Assembly (NCBI GenBank): GCA_018819515.1
Contig: JAHJPX010000007.1
Span: 372,001 to 436,000, forward strand
DNA length: 64,000 bases
Direction: 5' to 3'
Source: Gammaproteobacteria bacterium
GTDB lineage: Bacteria > Pseudomonadota > Gammaproteobacteria > Burkholderiales > Rhodocyclaceae
Under the pieces are notes generated by a model that was not told where the DNA came from, did no database searches, and saw only the letters and a list, made by a program, of their open reading frames with translations. The translations under genes and the position numbers were made by a program. This document shows, piece after piece, positions 8,738 through 15,736 of this stretch. The stretch's first letter is position 1; each line of letters opens with the position of its first letter.

Positions 8738-10213
8738 ATGCTGCTCGGTTTCGTCATCCTCTATCTGGTCGTATCTCTCGGTCTCGGCTTCTACGCCGCC
8801 ACCAAGGTTCATAGCGCCAAGGACTACATCGCCGCGGGCCGCTCGCTGCCCTTCTACATCGTCATGGCCATGGTGTTCGCCACCTGGTTCGGCGCCGAAA
8901 CGGTGCTCGGTATTCCCGCCACCTTCATGGAGGAAGACCTGGCCGGCCTGATCTCCGACCCCTTCGGCGCCTCGCTGTGTCTGGTCCTGTTCGGCCTGTT
9001 CTTCGCCCGCAAGCTCTACCGGATGAACCTGCTGACCATCGGCGACTTCTACCGGGAGCGCTACGACCGCAAGGTCGAGGTCGTTACCGGCATCGCCATC
9101 GCGCTCTCCTACCTCGGCTGGGTCTCGGCGCAGGTAACGGCGCTCGGCCTAGTCTTCAACGTGCTGTCGGACGGCGTCATCACCCAGCAGCAGGGCATCC
9201 TGATCGGCGCCGCCATCGTGCTGATGTACACGCTCTACGGCGGCATGTGGTCGGTGGCGCTGACCACCTTCTTCCAGATGATCATCATCGTCATCGGCCT
9301 GTTCTACATCGCAACGCTGCTCGCCGACATGACCGGCGGCATCGCCCCCGTCATCGAGCATGCCGCGGCCAACCGGAAGTTCCACTTCTGGCCCGACATG
9401 AACGCCGTCGCGATGATCGCCTTCATCTCCGGCCTGCTGACCATGGGCTTCGGCTCCATTCCCCAGCAGGACGTCTTCCAGCGCGCCAACGCCTCGAAGA
9501 ACGAGAACATTGCGGTCTGGGGCACGGTCATGGGTGGCGTCGCCTATTTCCTGTTCGCCGCCGTGCCGCTGTTCATGGCCTATTCCGCCAACCTGATCGA
9601 CCCCGAGCTGGCGACGAGACTGCTGGCGGACGACAGCCAGAAGCTGCTCCCCGAACTGGTCAAGGGCCACCTGCCGCTGTTCGCCCAGGTGGTGTTTTTC
9701 GGCGCGCTGCTGGCGGTCATCATGTCGACCGCCTCGGGCACGCTGTTGGCGCCATCGGTGACCATTTCGGAAAACGTCATCAAGGACTTCATCACCCGCC
9801 GCCGCCACCTGCCCGACCACCAGTTGCTGGTCATCACGCGCTGGGTGGTGGCGGTCTTCACTGTGCTGGTTACGCTCTACGCCCTCTGGGCCATGGAGCA
9901 CGAAACCGGCATCCACCAGATGGTTGAGAACGCCTACAAGGTCACGCTGGTGCTGGCCTTCGTGCCGCTGGTCGCCGGCCTCTACTGGCCGCGCGCGACC
10001 ACCCGCGGCGCCTACTGGGCGATTGTGCTGGGCCTGTCCACCTGGCTGCCGATGGAATTCTGGCTGCCCGAAGGCGAAGGCTTCATGCCGCCCCAGTTCG
10101 CCGGCTTCCTGATGGCCATCCTCGGCATGCTGGTCGGCTCGCTGACTTCGCGCCCGGAGCATCACAAGCACCACGGGCATCACGCCCCGCCGGCCGAACA
10201 GCCACAGGGCTGA
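8738..10213 (+). CDS. Sodium:solute symporter family transporter
   Basis: A 491-residue SSS-family permease with about thirteen predicted membrane helices from MLLGFVILYLVVSLGLGFY to MAILGMLVGSL. Conserved features include the GRSLPFYIVMAMVFATWFG region and GSIPQQDVFQRANASKN, typical of SSS proteins. The tail is His-rich (PEHHKHHGHHAPP), possibly metal-binding or just polar. A strong ribosome site AGGAGG lies 10 bases before the ATG. The lrgA-lrgB pair follows after only 7 bases. Substrate cannot be told; proline, pantothenate, acetate and sugars are all transported by this family. Confidence 0.93.
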   Translation: MLLGFVILYLVVSLGLGFYAATKVHSAKDYIAAGRSLPFYIVMAMVFATWFGAETVLGIPATFMEEDLAGLISDPFGASLCLVLFGLFFARKLYRMNLLTIGDFYRERYDRKVEVVTGIAIALSYLGWVSAQVTALGLVFNVLSDGVITQQQGILIGAAIVLMYTLYGGMWSVALTTFFQMIIIVIGLFYIATLLADMTGGIAPVIEHAAANRKFHFWPDMNAVAMIAFISGLLTMGFGSIPQQDVFQRANASKNENIAVWGTVMGGVAYFLFAAVPLFMAYSANLIDPELATRLLADDSQKLLPELVKGHLPLFAQVVFFGALLAVIMSTASGTLLAPSVTISENVIKDFITRRRHLPDHQLLVITRWVVAVFTVLVTLYALWAMEHETGIHQMVENAYKVTLVLAFVPLVAGLYWPRATTRGAYWAIVLGLSTWLPMEFWLPEGEGFMPPQFAGFLMAILGMLVGSLTSRPEHHKHHGHHAPPAEQPQG

Positions 10214-10220
10214 ATTCGAT

Positions 10221-10571
10221 ATGCTGGGCGCGCTGACCCTGTTGCTGCTGTATCAGCTCGCCGGCGAAGTCATCGTCCAGTTCTTCGCGCTACCCATCCC
10301 CGGGCCGGTGATCGGCATGGCGCTGCTGTTCGCCACGCTGGTCGTGCGCGGCGGCGTCTCCAACGAATTGCGCGACACGGCCAGCAACCTGCTGCAGCAT
10401 CTTTCGCTGCTGTTCGTCCCGGCCGGCGCCGGCGTCATGGTGCACTTCTCCCGGCTCGGCGAGGAGTGGCCGGCCATCGTCGGCGCGCTGGTCATCAGCA
10501 CCTTCGTCACCCTCGGCGTCACCGGCCTGCTGCTGTGCGCCTTCCTCAAGCGCGGGGAAAGTCAGCCGTGA
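10221..10571 (+). CDS. CidA/LrgA-family membrane protein
   Basis: A 116-residue protein with four hydrophobic segments and the family signature FFALPIPGPVIGMALLF near the N-terminus. CidA/LrgA proteins are holin-like membrane proteins that act with an LrgB partner; in several bacteria they are implicated in murein hydrolase control or in pyruvate/glycolate export. The partner follows directly with a 4-base overlap. The last codons (ESQP) fall inside a copy of the dispersed element. It is 7 bases downstream of the symporter and probably part of the same transcript. Confidence 0.93.
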   Translation: MLGALTLLLLYQLAGEVIVQFFALPIPGPVIGMALLFATLVVRGGVSNELRDTASNLLQHLSLLFVPAGAGVMVHFSRLGEEWPAIVGALVISTFVTLGVTGLLLCAFLKRGESQP

Positions 10572-10580
10572 CACCACGCC
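10558..10580 (+). repeat. Dispersed palindromic element across the lrgA stop / lrgB start
   Basis: AAAGTCAGCCGTG then ACACCACGCC: the flank is perfect, the stem is decayed. The GTGA inside the element is both the lrgA stop (TGA) and the lrgB start (GTG). Confidence 0.7.
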
Positions 10581-11290
10581 TCGCCGAAATCTGGGTCTAT
10601 CTCGCCGCTTCGCCGCTGCTCGGCCTGACGCTGACCCTGCTTGCCTACCAGGGCGCCTACTGGCTCTACCGGCACTCCGGCATGAATCCCGCCGCCAACC
10701 CGGTCGCCATCGCCGTCGCCATCATCGTCGCGCTGCTGATGCTGACGGACACCTCCTACGCCACCTACTTCGAAGGCGCGCAGTTCGTGCACTTCCTGCT
10801 CGGCCCCGCCACCGTCGCGCTGGCCATACCGCTATACGCCCAGTTGCCGCGCCTCAAGCGCATGTTCGGCCCGGCGCTCGTCGCGCTCGCCATCGGCTCG
10901 CTCACCGCCATCGTCTCCGCCATCGCCGTCGGCTGGGCGCTCGGCGCCAGCCGACCGACGCTGATGTCGCTCGCCCCCAAGTCGGTGACGACTCCCATCG
11001 CCATGGGCATTGCCGAAAAGATCGGCGGCCTGCCCTCGCTCACCGCCGTCCTCGTCGTCGCCACCGGCATCCTCGGCGCCATCGTTGCGCAGTGGCTGTT
11101 CCGCCTGCTGCGCGTCAAGGACGAAGCCGTGCAAGGCTTCGCCATCGGCCTCGCCGCCCACGGCATCGGTACCGCCCGCGCCTTCCAGATTTCCGAAACG
11201 ACAGGCGCCTTCGCCGCCCTCGCCATGGGCCTCAACGGCCTCGCCACCGCCCTGCTGCTGCCGATACTGATCCGCGCCTGGGGCGGATAG
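10568..11290 (+). CDS. LrgB-family membrane protein
   Basis: A 240-residue polytopic protein of the LrgB family, the second half of an LrgAB/CidAB pair. Signatures include MLTDTSYATYFEGAQFVHFLLGPATVALA, LAPKSVTTPIAMGIAEKIGG and AAHGIGTARAFQISETTGAFA, all diagnostic. The GTG start at 10568 overlaps the lrgA stop and lies within the dispersed element. In plants and several bacteria LrgAB-type pairs export glycolate or related small carboxylates; here that is only an analogy. Confidence 0.95.
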   Translation: MTPRLAEIWVYLAASPLLGLTLTLLAYQGAYWLYRHSGMNPAANPVAIAVAIIVALLMLTDTSYATYFEGAQFVHFLLGPATVALAIPLYAQLPRLKRMFGPALVALAIGSLTAIVSAIAVGWALGASRPTLMSLAPKSVTTPIAMGIAEKIGGLPSLTAVLVVATGILGAIVAQWLFRLLRVKDEAVQGFAIGLAAHGIGTARAFQISETTGAFAALAMGLNGLATALLLPILIRAWGG

Positions 11291-11300
11291 CGGCCCGGGT

Positions 11301-11324
11301 GGCGTACCACCACGGCTGACTTTT
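11301..11324 (-). repeat. Dispersed palindromic element after lrgB
   Basis: GGCGTACCACC followed by ACGGCTGACTTTT, 10 bases past the lrgB stop. One stem base differs (A for G). The T-tract is about 10 bases from the stem, so it is not a standard terminator. Confidence 0.85.
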
Positions 11325-11425
11325 CGACTGGGCGGGAGCGATCTCTAGCAGCCGTCCATGACGGACATTCCATCAGCCTGATGGGAGAATATTGGAAGAT
11401 CAGCAACCGATATGAGATGGCGACA

Positions 11426-11617
11426 ATGAAGGCAACCTTATACAAGCTCGGTCCCTTTGCCGTTGTCGAAGGCAATGTCGAGGGTGCGACTTGCTACTGG
11501 GTCGAGAGGGGTGGCGTGCGCGTGAGCGGATACGGCAGTATCGATGACGCCAAGGAGCACGCGAGCCTGCTGTACGAAGAATATGTGGCTGACGCCGACG
11601 TTAGCACGGGCGAGTGA
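11426..11617 (+). CDS. Small hypothetical protein
   Basis: A 63-residue soluble protein if the ATG at 11426 (MKATLYKLGPFAVVEG) is used; an in-frame ATG at 11381 would add 15 residues. It contains an aromatic and charged mix (CYWVERGGVRVSGYG) and an acidic tail. No family is recognised. The base composition is less GC-rich than the lrgB side, and it lies just upstream of the cassette cluster, so it could itself be acquired DNA. No ribosome site is convincing. Confidence 0.45.
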   Translation: MKATLYKLGPFAVVEGNVEGATCYWVERGGVRVSGYGSIDDAKEHASLLYEEYVADADVSTGE

Positions 11618-11825
11618 TCAGGGCGGCAACCGGCCAGGAGCGGACATCGAGGGTGCCTTCCGAAAGCTGACAATTGACCCCTCGGCAGGTATGCTGACGG
11701 CGTTTCTTAAGGCTGCCGCTTTTCACGATTCGTTTAGTACTGTATGAACTTACTTACGACTCTCGATAGAACACGTTGCAATGCGGGTTTCAGGCTATTT
11801 AGGCGCTCCAGGTTAGGGAGCAGCC
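11618..11825. other. Non-coding stretch before the cassette cluster
   Basis: About 200 AT-richer bases without a convincing gene. It includes TACTGTATGA at 11738, which matches only one half of a LexA box, and a GGGAGCAG / CTGCTCCC inverted pair (about 11815 and 11847) around the first attC-like sequence. No integrase or attI can be identified with confidence. Confidence 0.5.
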
Positions 11826-11868
11826 GCCCAAGTTATGCAGCAAAACTGCTCCCGAAAACACGTTGGGC
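11826..11868 (+). other. Degenerate or partial attC-like site (cassette boundary 1)
   Basis: GCCCAAG at 11826 and CGTTGGGC at 11861-11868 resemble the outer R'' and R' boxes of an attC site, and the next ORF begins 9 bases later, as in integron cassettes. The interval is short (43 bases) and the R'' box has a mismatch, so this may be a remnant, or the array boundary. Confidence 0.4.
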
Positions 11869-11876
11869 CCCTACAC

Positions 11877-12167
11877 ATGAAGTCCTCTTCAGTGCCTGAA
11901 CCATCCACGTGCACCAATTGCGGCGGCGTGCTCGAAAAGCGCTTCGCCCGAAAATACAATCGTATCGATTTGGTTGGCGTCGCGGTAATTGGCGTGCCTG
12001 TTATCGGCGTTCTTGCCTTCTCAGGATTGCGGAAACTTGCATTCTTGGCTGCCGCTGCCGTGGCGTTCGGCCTCTATCATTTCGTTGGCTCCCGCAACGT
12101 CGCGCGTTGGCGATGCCCTTCCTGTGGTACCAACTTCGATGAAAACCAAGATGGAGTCGTAAGGTAG
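11877..12167 (+). CDS. Cassette 1: zinc-ribbon membrane protein, hypothetical
   Basis: A 96-residue protein. CTNCGG near residue 12 and CPSCGTNFDENQDG near residue 80 form a CxxC...CxxC pair, likely a zinc ribbon split by two hydrophobic helices (LVGVAVIGVPVIGVLAF and LAFLAAAAVAFGLYHFVG). Both cysteine pairs would then face the cytoplasm. The ATG at 11877 sits 9 bases after the R' box GTTGGGC, the usual position of a cassette ORF start. No function is known to me. Confidence 0.7.
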   Translation: MKSSSVPEPSTCTNCGGVLEKRFARKYNRIDLVGVAVIGVPVIGVLAFSGLRKLAFLAAAAVAFGLYHFVGSRNVARWRCPSCGTNFDENQDGVVR

Positions 12168-12267
12168 TGGTCATAACAGGCATCCCGTCGTGTTCGGCTA
12201 TGGCCGTTCGCACCTGAGGCTTTCAGTATCCCGAGCTATTCACAATGGCACGCTCCCTTTCGCCGTG

Positions 12268-12346
12268 GCCCAACCCTACGCTCAAGTTCGCTCCCTCTGG
12301 TCGCTGGGACGCGCCTTCGGCGCGCCCCTTAGCTTCACGTTGGGGC
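12268..12346 (+). other. attC recombination site, cassette 1/2 junction
   Basis: Outer boxes GGCCCAAC (12268) and CGTTGGGG (12339-12346) are near-complementary. The inside holds complementary arms, with CGCGCCTTCGGCGCG forming the hairpin tip, and TTAGCTTCACGTT as the L'-R' side. Length (79 bases) and layout match Xanthomonas/Pseudomonas-type chromosomal integron attC sites. Confidence 0.85.
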
Positions 12347-12364
12347 TCTCGAAATAGCTGACCC

Positions 12365-12631
12365 ATGCGCCTATTTCTGTCCACCATCCGGGTTTTGGTT
12401 GTTGGTGCGCTGGCATTGGCAGTGTCTTTGCTCCTTGTGTATGTGGTGGGGGAGTTGCTCTTGGTTTGGTACATGTGGCGCTCTGATTTGTCTGCTCGCG
12501 CCGAACTCTCAGAGGACTACGGCTTTGCCATGCTTTATGTGGCCGTTGGAGTTGTCGCCTTTGCGGTTGCCTTTCCGACCACGTTCTATTTCTTGCAGCG
12601 CTTCTCTGAGCGGTTGCTGGTCACTTTGTAG
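12365..12631 (+). CDS. Cassette 2: small membrane protein, hypothetical
   Basis: An 88-residue protein with two long hydrophobic helices, VLVVGALALAVSLLLVYVVG and AMLYVAVGVVAFAVAF, separated by a charged hairpin (WRSDLSARAELSEDYG), and a short basic C-terminal end. Both ends would lie on the same side of the membrane. The start is 18 bases after the preceding attC. No family recognised. The ORF is intact although flanked by recombination sites, so it may be expressed. Confidence 0.6.
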   Translation: MRLFLSTIRVLVVGALALAVSLLLVYVVGELLLVWYMWRSDLSARAELSEDYGFAMLYVAVGVVAFAVAFPTTFYFLQRFSERLLVTL

Positions 12632-12673
12632 GGAGCATTGCGCCTAGTGAAAGACATCGCGGTTCCAATCCTC

Positions 12674-12762
12674 GCCCCAACCCGGCGCTCAACCTCGCTC
12701 CCTTCGGTCGCTGGACGCTGCGCGATAGAGCCGCGCAGCGCCGGTTAGCTCTACGTTGGGCC
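12674..12762 (+). other. attC recombination site, cassette 2/3 junction
   Basis: Outer boxes GCCCCAAC (12674) and CGTTGGGC (12755-12762). Internal arms GGCGCTCAACC and GCGCCGGTTAGC are complementary, with a GCGCGATAGAGCCGCGC tip. This is the best-conserved attC of the cluster (89 bases). Confidence 0.88.
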
Positions 12763-12764
12763 CC

Positions 12765-13172
12765 ATGAAATTCACCGTCACAAAAATCGACGCGGCAGTA
12801 GACCAAATGGACTGGGCGATCAAGCTCCTTCTTGATCACCAAGCCTATATTCCAGCCATCACACTTGCCGGTGCAGCCGAAGAAATTGTTGGTGAACTGC
12901 TGGGGGACGAATCAGCCTTTTCGCAACTCAAGAAGAAATTCTGCGCACAGTACAACCTCCCTGTGAATGTTGTGTCACAGGCCCATCTGAATAGAGCGAA
13001 GAACTGGCTAAAGCACTGGAGGGATTTGAAAGATAACGAGCAAACCGAAATTGAGTTGGAGGAAGAAGCAATCCAGTACATCGTTCGCGCACTTATCAAC
13101 TTGGTTACTCATGATCGCTCGCTTCCAAGCGAAGGGCCGCGCTTTCTAGACTGGCTGGCCAAGCGACAATAG
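12765..13172 (+). CDS. Cassette 3: alpha-helical cassette protein of unknown function
   Basis: A 135-residue soluble, largely helical protein beginning MKFTVTKIDAAVDQMDWAIK. The stretch IPAITLAGAAEEIVGELLG resembles a hypothetical-protein type that I associate with integron cassettes and that may be HEPN-like; that link is from memory and not certain. The middle is basic and the second half acidic (NEQTEIELEEEAIQYIV). The ATG at 12765 lies 2 bases after the R' box, so the cassette carries almost no leader. Its ribosome site would have to come from the attC. Confidence 0.75.
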   Translation: MKFTVTKIDAAVDQMDWAIKLLLDHQAYIPAITLAGAAEEIVGELLGDESAFSQLKKKFCAQYNLPVNVVSQAHLNRAKNWLKHWRDLKDNEQTEIELEEEAIQYIVRALINLVTHDRSLPSEGPRFLDWLAKRQ

Positions 13173-13183
13173 ACAGCACATGT

Positions 13184-13256
13184 GGCCCAACCTTCCGCTC
13201 CAGAGGGACACTTCGCCGGCAAGCCGGCTTCGCGCCCCTGAGCTAGCACGTTGAAC
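13184..13256 (+). other. attC-like site closing cassette 3
   Basis: GGCCCAAC (13184) and CGTTGAAC (13249-13256) bound a hairpin with GCCGGCAAGCCGGC at the tip. The R' box carries one change from GTTGGGC. It is the last attC-like sequence of the cluster. Confidence 0.7.
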
Positions 13257-13311
13257 GTCCGCTTCACATACGTCTAGAGGCCGCATCGGGCACAACCGAG
13301 ACATTCCGGAG

Positions 13312-13338
13312 AAAAGTCAGCCGTGGCGGTACGCCGCC
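13312..13338 (+). repeat. Dispersed palindromic element right of the cassettes
   Basis: AAAAGTCAGCCGTGG followed by CGGTACGCCGCC is a full consensus copy. It lies between the last attC-like site and the methyltransferase-like gene. Confidence 0.92.
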
Positions 13339-13372
13339 TAAGGCCGGTCCGATCGACCGGGGGGCTTGGGAC

Positions 13373-13825
13373 TCAGATCCATCGGTGAGTTCGACTCTTG
13401 TAGGCAAGGAAAGCGGCGCCGAACTTCACCGCCAGGGCCTTTTCTTCGGGAATGATCTGAAAGCGGGTGATGTACGCCGCAAAGAAGGCGGGGCCCAGCC
13501 ACTCGACCCAGGAGCCGAGGCGTACCGCGTACGCGATGAGTAGCAGCAGCAGGCTCAGGCACAGCGGATTGCGCGTGATCCGAAAGATGCCGCCGGTGAG
13601 CAGCGTCGACGCGCGGGATGGGTCGAACGGGTTGATCGTGGTCCTCGCGAGTCCGAAGCCGACGACGGCCAGGAGCGCAATGACCGCACTGAGCTGGGAA
13701 AGGCGAATGCCGAATTCGGCAAGGACCGGCGACGTATCGATCGAGAGGTGGGCAGCGTGTGCGTACAGCTTCATGATGCCACCGACAGCAGTCGCTACGA
13801 CAGGGGCGGGGATCGTGGTCTTCAC
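13373..13825 (-). CDS. Isoprenylcysteine carboxyl methyltransferase/PEMT-family membrane protein
   Basis: A 150-residue integral membrane protein with four to five helices. The sequence ASTLLTGGIFRITRNPLCLS matches the SAM-binding T-x-G-x-[FY]-x-x-x-RNP motif of the ICMT/PEMT/NnrU superfamily, and FQIIPEEKAL with the conserved Glu-Glu is the second family motif. Bacterial members are common but mostly of unknown substrate. It stands alone on the minus strand, with the RcnB/CigR-like gene upstream in the same direction after 219 bases. Confidence 0.88.
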   Translation of the reverse strand: MKTTIPAPVVATAVGGIMKLYAHAAHLSIDTSPVLAEFGIRLSQLSAVIALLAVVGFGLARTTINPFDPSRASTLLTGGIFRITRNPLCLSLLLLLIAYAVRLGSWVEWLGPAFFAAYITRFQIIPEEKALAVKFGAAFLAYKSRTHRWI

Positions 13826-13996
13826 TCTCTGCCTATCGCGTGTTCAGCGTCCCGACCTCGTCTTGCCCAGCGACGCTGGAAACCGTTCCAGCGGGCAGCG
13901 GGACAAGCCGACGGAAAATGCGCGACTCCATGTCATCAACCGCCTCCGGGAACGTATCAGCAGGACCATGTGGACCGGAGTCGTCAGGTTCGGCGG

Positions 13997-14023
13997 AAAA
14001 GTCAGCCGTGGCGGTACGCCGCC
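13997..14023 (+). repeat. Dispersed palindromic element between two minus-strand genes
   Basis: AAAAGTCAGCCGTGG followed by CGGTACGCCGCC, identical in core to the copy at 13312 and only 685 bases from it, in the same orientation. It lies 22 bases past the stop of the RcnB/CigR-like gene. Confidence 0.92.
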
Positions 14024-14044
14024 GACGGCTGCTCGTGAGGCGAA

Positions 14045-14602
14045 TCAGCGCCTCCGGCCGATGTCCTCGATGGCGTCGACGACCATGGCGGTGCCGGTGG
14101 CGATCAACAGAATGTCGGAAGCGACGCGCACGTATTCGTGGTGCAGCGGTGGCGGCGGCAACTGGACGACGAGGTCGCGGGGCAGGGGCGCATACACGAC
14201 GCCTCGCGGCAGCGGGTGGCCGCGTTCCCAGCGACGGGTGTAGTGACCCGGCGGCACGCAGCGGTTGCCCTTCCTGGCGAGGCCCGGTGGGCAACGGCCG
14301 CGCCGTGCCTGTCTGTCGTAGTAGACGTCGATGCGGGCGCGCATGTGCTCCTGGAAACGAACGTCGCGGGAATGCCAGTAGTCACGCCGGTAGCGATCAT
14401 CGTCACGACGCTCGTTGCGCCGATCGTCGCGACGGTTGTCCTGGCGGGCATCGCGGCGGTCGTCGCGGCGGTCTTCGGCGCGCGACTCGTGCTTGCCGTT
14501 GCCTGCCCTGGACGGCTTGTCGGCGAATGCCGGGGCGGCGGCCAGCGCCGCGAACAGTATGGCCATGGCCATTCCTGTCCATTTCGTCGTTCTCGAATTC
14601 AC
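14045..14602 (-). CDS. RcnB/CigR-like periplasmic protein
   Basis: A 185-residue secreted protein. A signal peptide (MAMAILFAALAAAPAFA) is followed by a remarkable Asp/Arg-rich block of RRDDRRD-type repeats (about residues 40-75), then a globular part with RCPPGLARKGNRCVPPGH, which is typical of the RcnB/CigR (anti-virulence regulator or nickel/cobalt homeostasis) group, and a C-terminal hydrophobic segment (YVRVASDILLIATGTAMVVDAIEDI). RcnB helps control periplasmic Ni/Co in E. coli; that role is only suggested here. It diverges from ubiU across 115 bases. Confidence 0.8.
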   Translation of the reverse strand: MNSRTTKWTGMAMAILFAALAAAPAFADKPSRAGNGKHESRAEDRRDDRRDARQDNRRDDRRNERRDDDRYRRDYWHSRDVRFQEHMRARIDVYYDRQARRGRCPPGLARKGNRCVPPGHYTRRWERGHPLPRGVVYAPLPRDLVVQLPPPPLHHEYVRVASDILLIATGTAMVVDAIEDIGRRR

Positions 14603-14650
14603 GCTTGATCTCCTTCGGGGTTGTGTGGATTAACGAGCCTATTCCCGATT

Positions 14651-14664
14651 TTGACGGGCATCAA
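14651..14664 (+). promoter_or_regulatory. FNR-type box upstream of ubiU
   Basis: TTGAC-GGGC-ATCAA differs from the FNR/Anr consensus TTGAT-N4-ATCAA at one base. Its centre is at 14657.5. The -10 hexamer at 14687-14692 predicts transcription start near 14699, which places the box at -41.5, the standard position for class II FNR activation. Confidence 0.8.
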
Positions 14665-14686
14665 GCTGTCGCCAAAACCGGCTGCG

Positions 14687-14692
14687 TATAAT
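14687..14692 (+). promoter_or_regulatory. -10 element of the ubiU promoter
   Basis: A perfect TATAAT 26 bases before the ubiU ATG. No good -35 is present at 17-base spacing, as expected for a promoter that relies on an activator. Confidence 0.75.
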
Positions 14693-14717
14693 CCCGATTC
14701 GTCCTTTCGGAATTTCC

Positions 14718-15731
14718 ATGAACGCCCCCAACCCCATCGAACTGGTCTGTCCGGCCGGCGGACTGCCCGCGCTCAAGGCCGCCGTCGACAACGGCGCCAA
14801 CTGCGTCTATGCCGGTTTCCGGGACGACACCAACGCGCGCAACTTCACCGGCCTCAACTTCGACGAGAAGAGCCTGAAGGACGGCATCCGCTACGCCCAT
14901 GACCACGGGGTCAAGGTGCTGATCGCGCTCAATACCTATCCGCAGAACGAAAACTGGTCGCGCTGGACCGCCGCCGTGGACCGCGCCGCCGACTACGGCG
15001 TCGATGCGATCATCCTCGCCGACCCCGGCCTGATGGCCTACGCGCAGCGTGCGCATCCGGACCTGCGCCTGCATCTTTCCGTGCAGGGCTCGGCGACGAA
15101 CTACGAGGCGATCAACTTCTACCACGAGCGCTTCGGCATCCAGCGCGCGGTGCTGCCGCGCGTGCTGTCGCTGGCGCAGGTCGAACAGGTGATCGCCAAC
15201 ACGAAGGTGGAGATCGAGGCCTTCGGTTTCGGCGGCCTGTGCGTGATGGTGGAAGGACGCTGCGCGTTGTCGGCCTACGCCACCGGCACCTCGCCGAACT
15301 GCAACGGCGCCTGTTCGCCGGGCAAGGCGGTGCGCTGGGAACAGACGCCGCAGGGACTGGAGACACGGCTCAACGGCATCCTCATCGACCGCTACGCCGA
15401 GGGCGAGCGCACCGGCTATCCGACGATCTGCAAGGGCCGCTTCGAAGTCGACGATGAAACCTATTACGCGATCGAGGAGCCGGCCAGTCTGAACACGCTG
15501 GAGTTCCTGCCGGAACTCGTGCGCATGGGCATCCGCGCCATCAAGATCGAGGGCCGCCAGCGCAGCCCGGCCTACGTCGCGCAGGTGACGAAGGTCTGGC
15601 GCGAGGCGATCGACAACTGCCTGCGCGACCCCGACCGCTTCGCGCCCAAGGCGGCGTGGATGGCAGAGTTGAACAAGGTTTCGGAGGGGCAGTCGTATAC
15701 CCTCGGCGCGTACAACCGGCCCTGGAAGTGA
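14718..15731 (+). CDS. ubiU: Oxygen-independent ubiquinone hydroxylation protein UbiU (U32 family)
   Basis: UbiU and UbiV form a 4Fe-4S heterodimer that hydroxylates the ubiquinone ring without oxygen. The 337-residue product has the U32 peptidase-like fold (ELVCPAGGLPALKAAVDNGAN at the start). The four cluster cysteines fit GRCALSAYA, CNGAC and YPTICKGRF. DGIRYAHDHGVKVLIALNTYP is characteristic of the YhbU group. It opens a nine-gene run and lies just behind an FNR-type box and -10 element. ubiV follows after 5 bases. Confidence 0.96.
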   Translation: MNAPNPIELVCPAGGLPALKAAVDNGANCVYAGFRDDTNARNFTGLNFDEKSLKDGIRYAHDHGVKVLIALNTYPQNENWSRWTAAVDRAADYGVDAIILADPGLMAYAQRAHPDLRLHLSVQGSATNYEAINFYHERFGIQRAVLPRVLSLAQVEQVIANTKVEIEAFGFGGLCVMVEGRCALSAYATGTSPNCNGACSPGKAVRWEQTPQGLETRLNGILIDRYAEGERTGYPTICKGRFEVDDETYYAIEEPASLNTLEFLPELVRMGIRAIKIEGRQRSPAYVAQVTKVWREAIDNCLRDPDRFAPKAAWMAELNKVSEGQSYTLGAYNRPWK

Positions 15732-15736
15732 CTGCC

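Noticed and set aside
11738..11757. LexA box upstream of the cassette cluster
   Set aside because: Only the left half (TACTGTATGA) matches; the right half does not, and no integrase gene is present for it to control.
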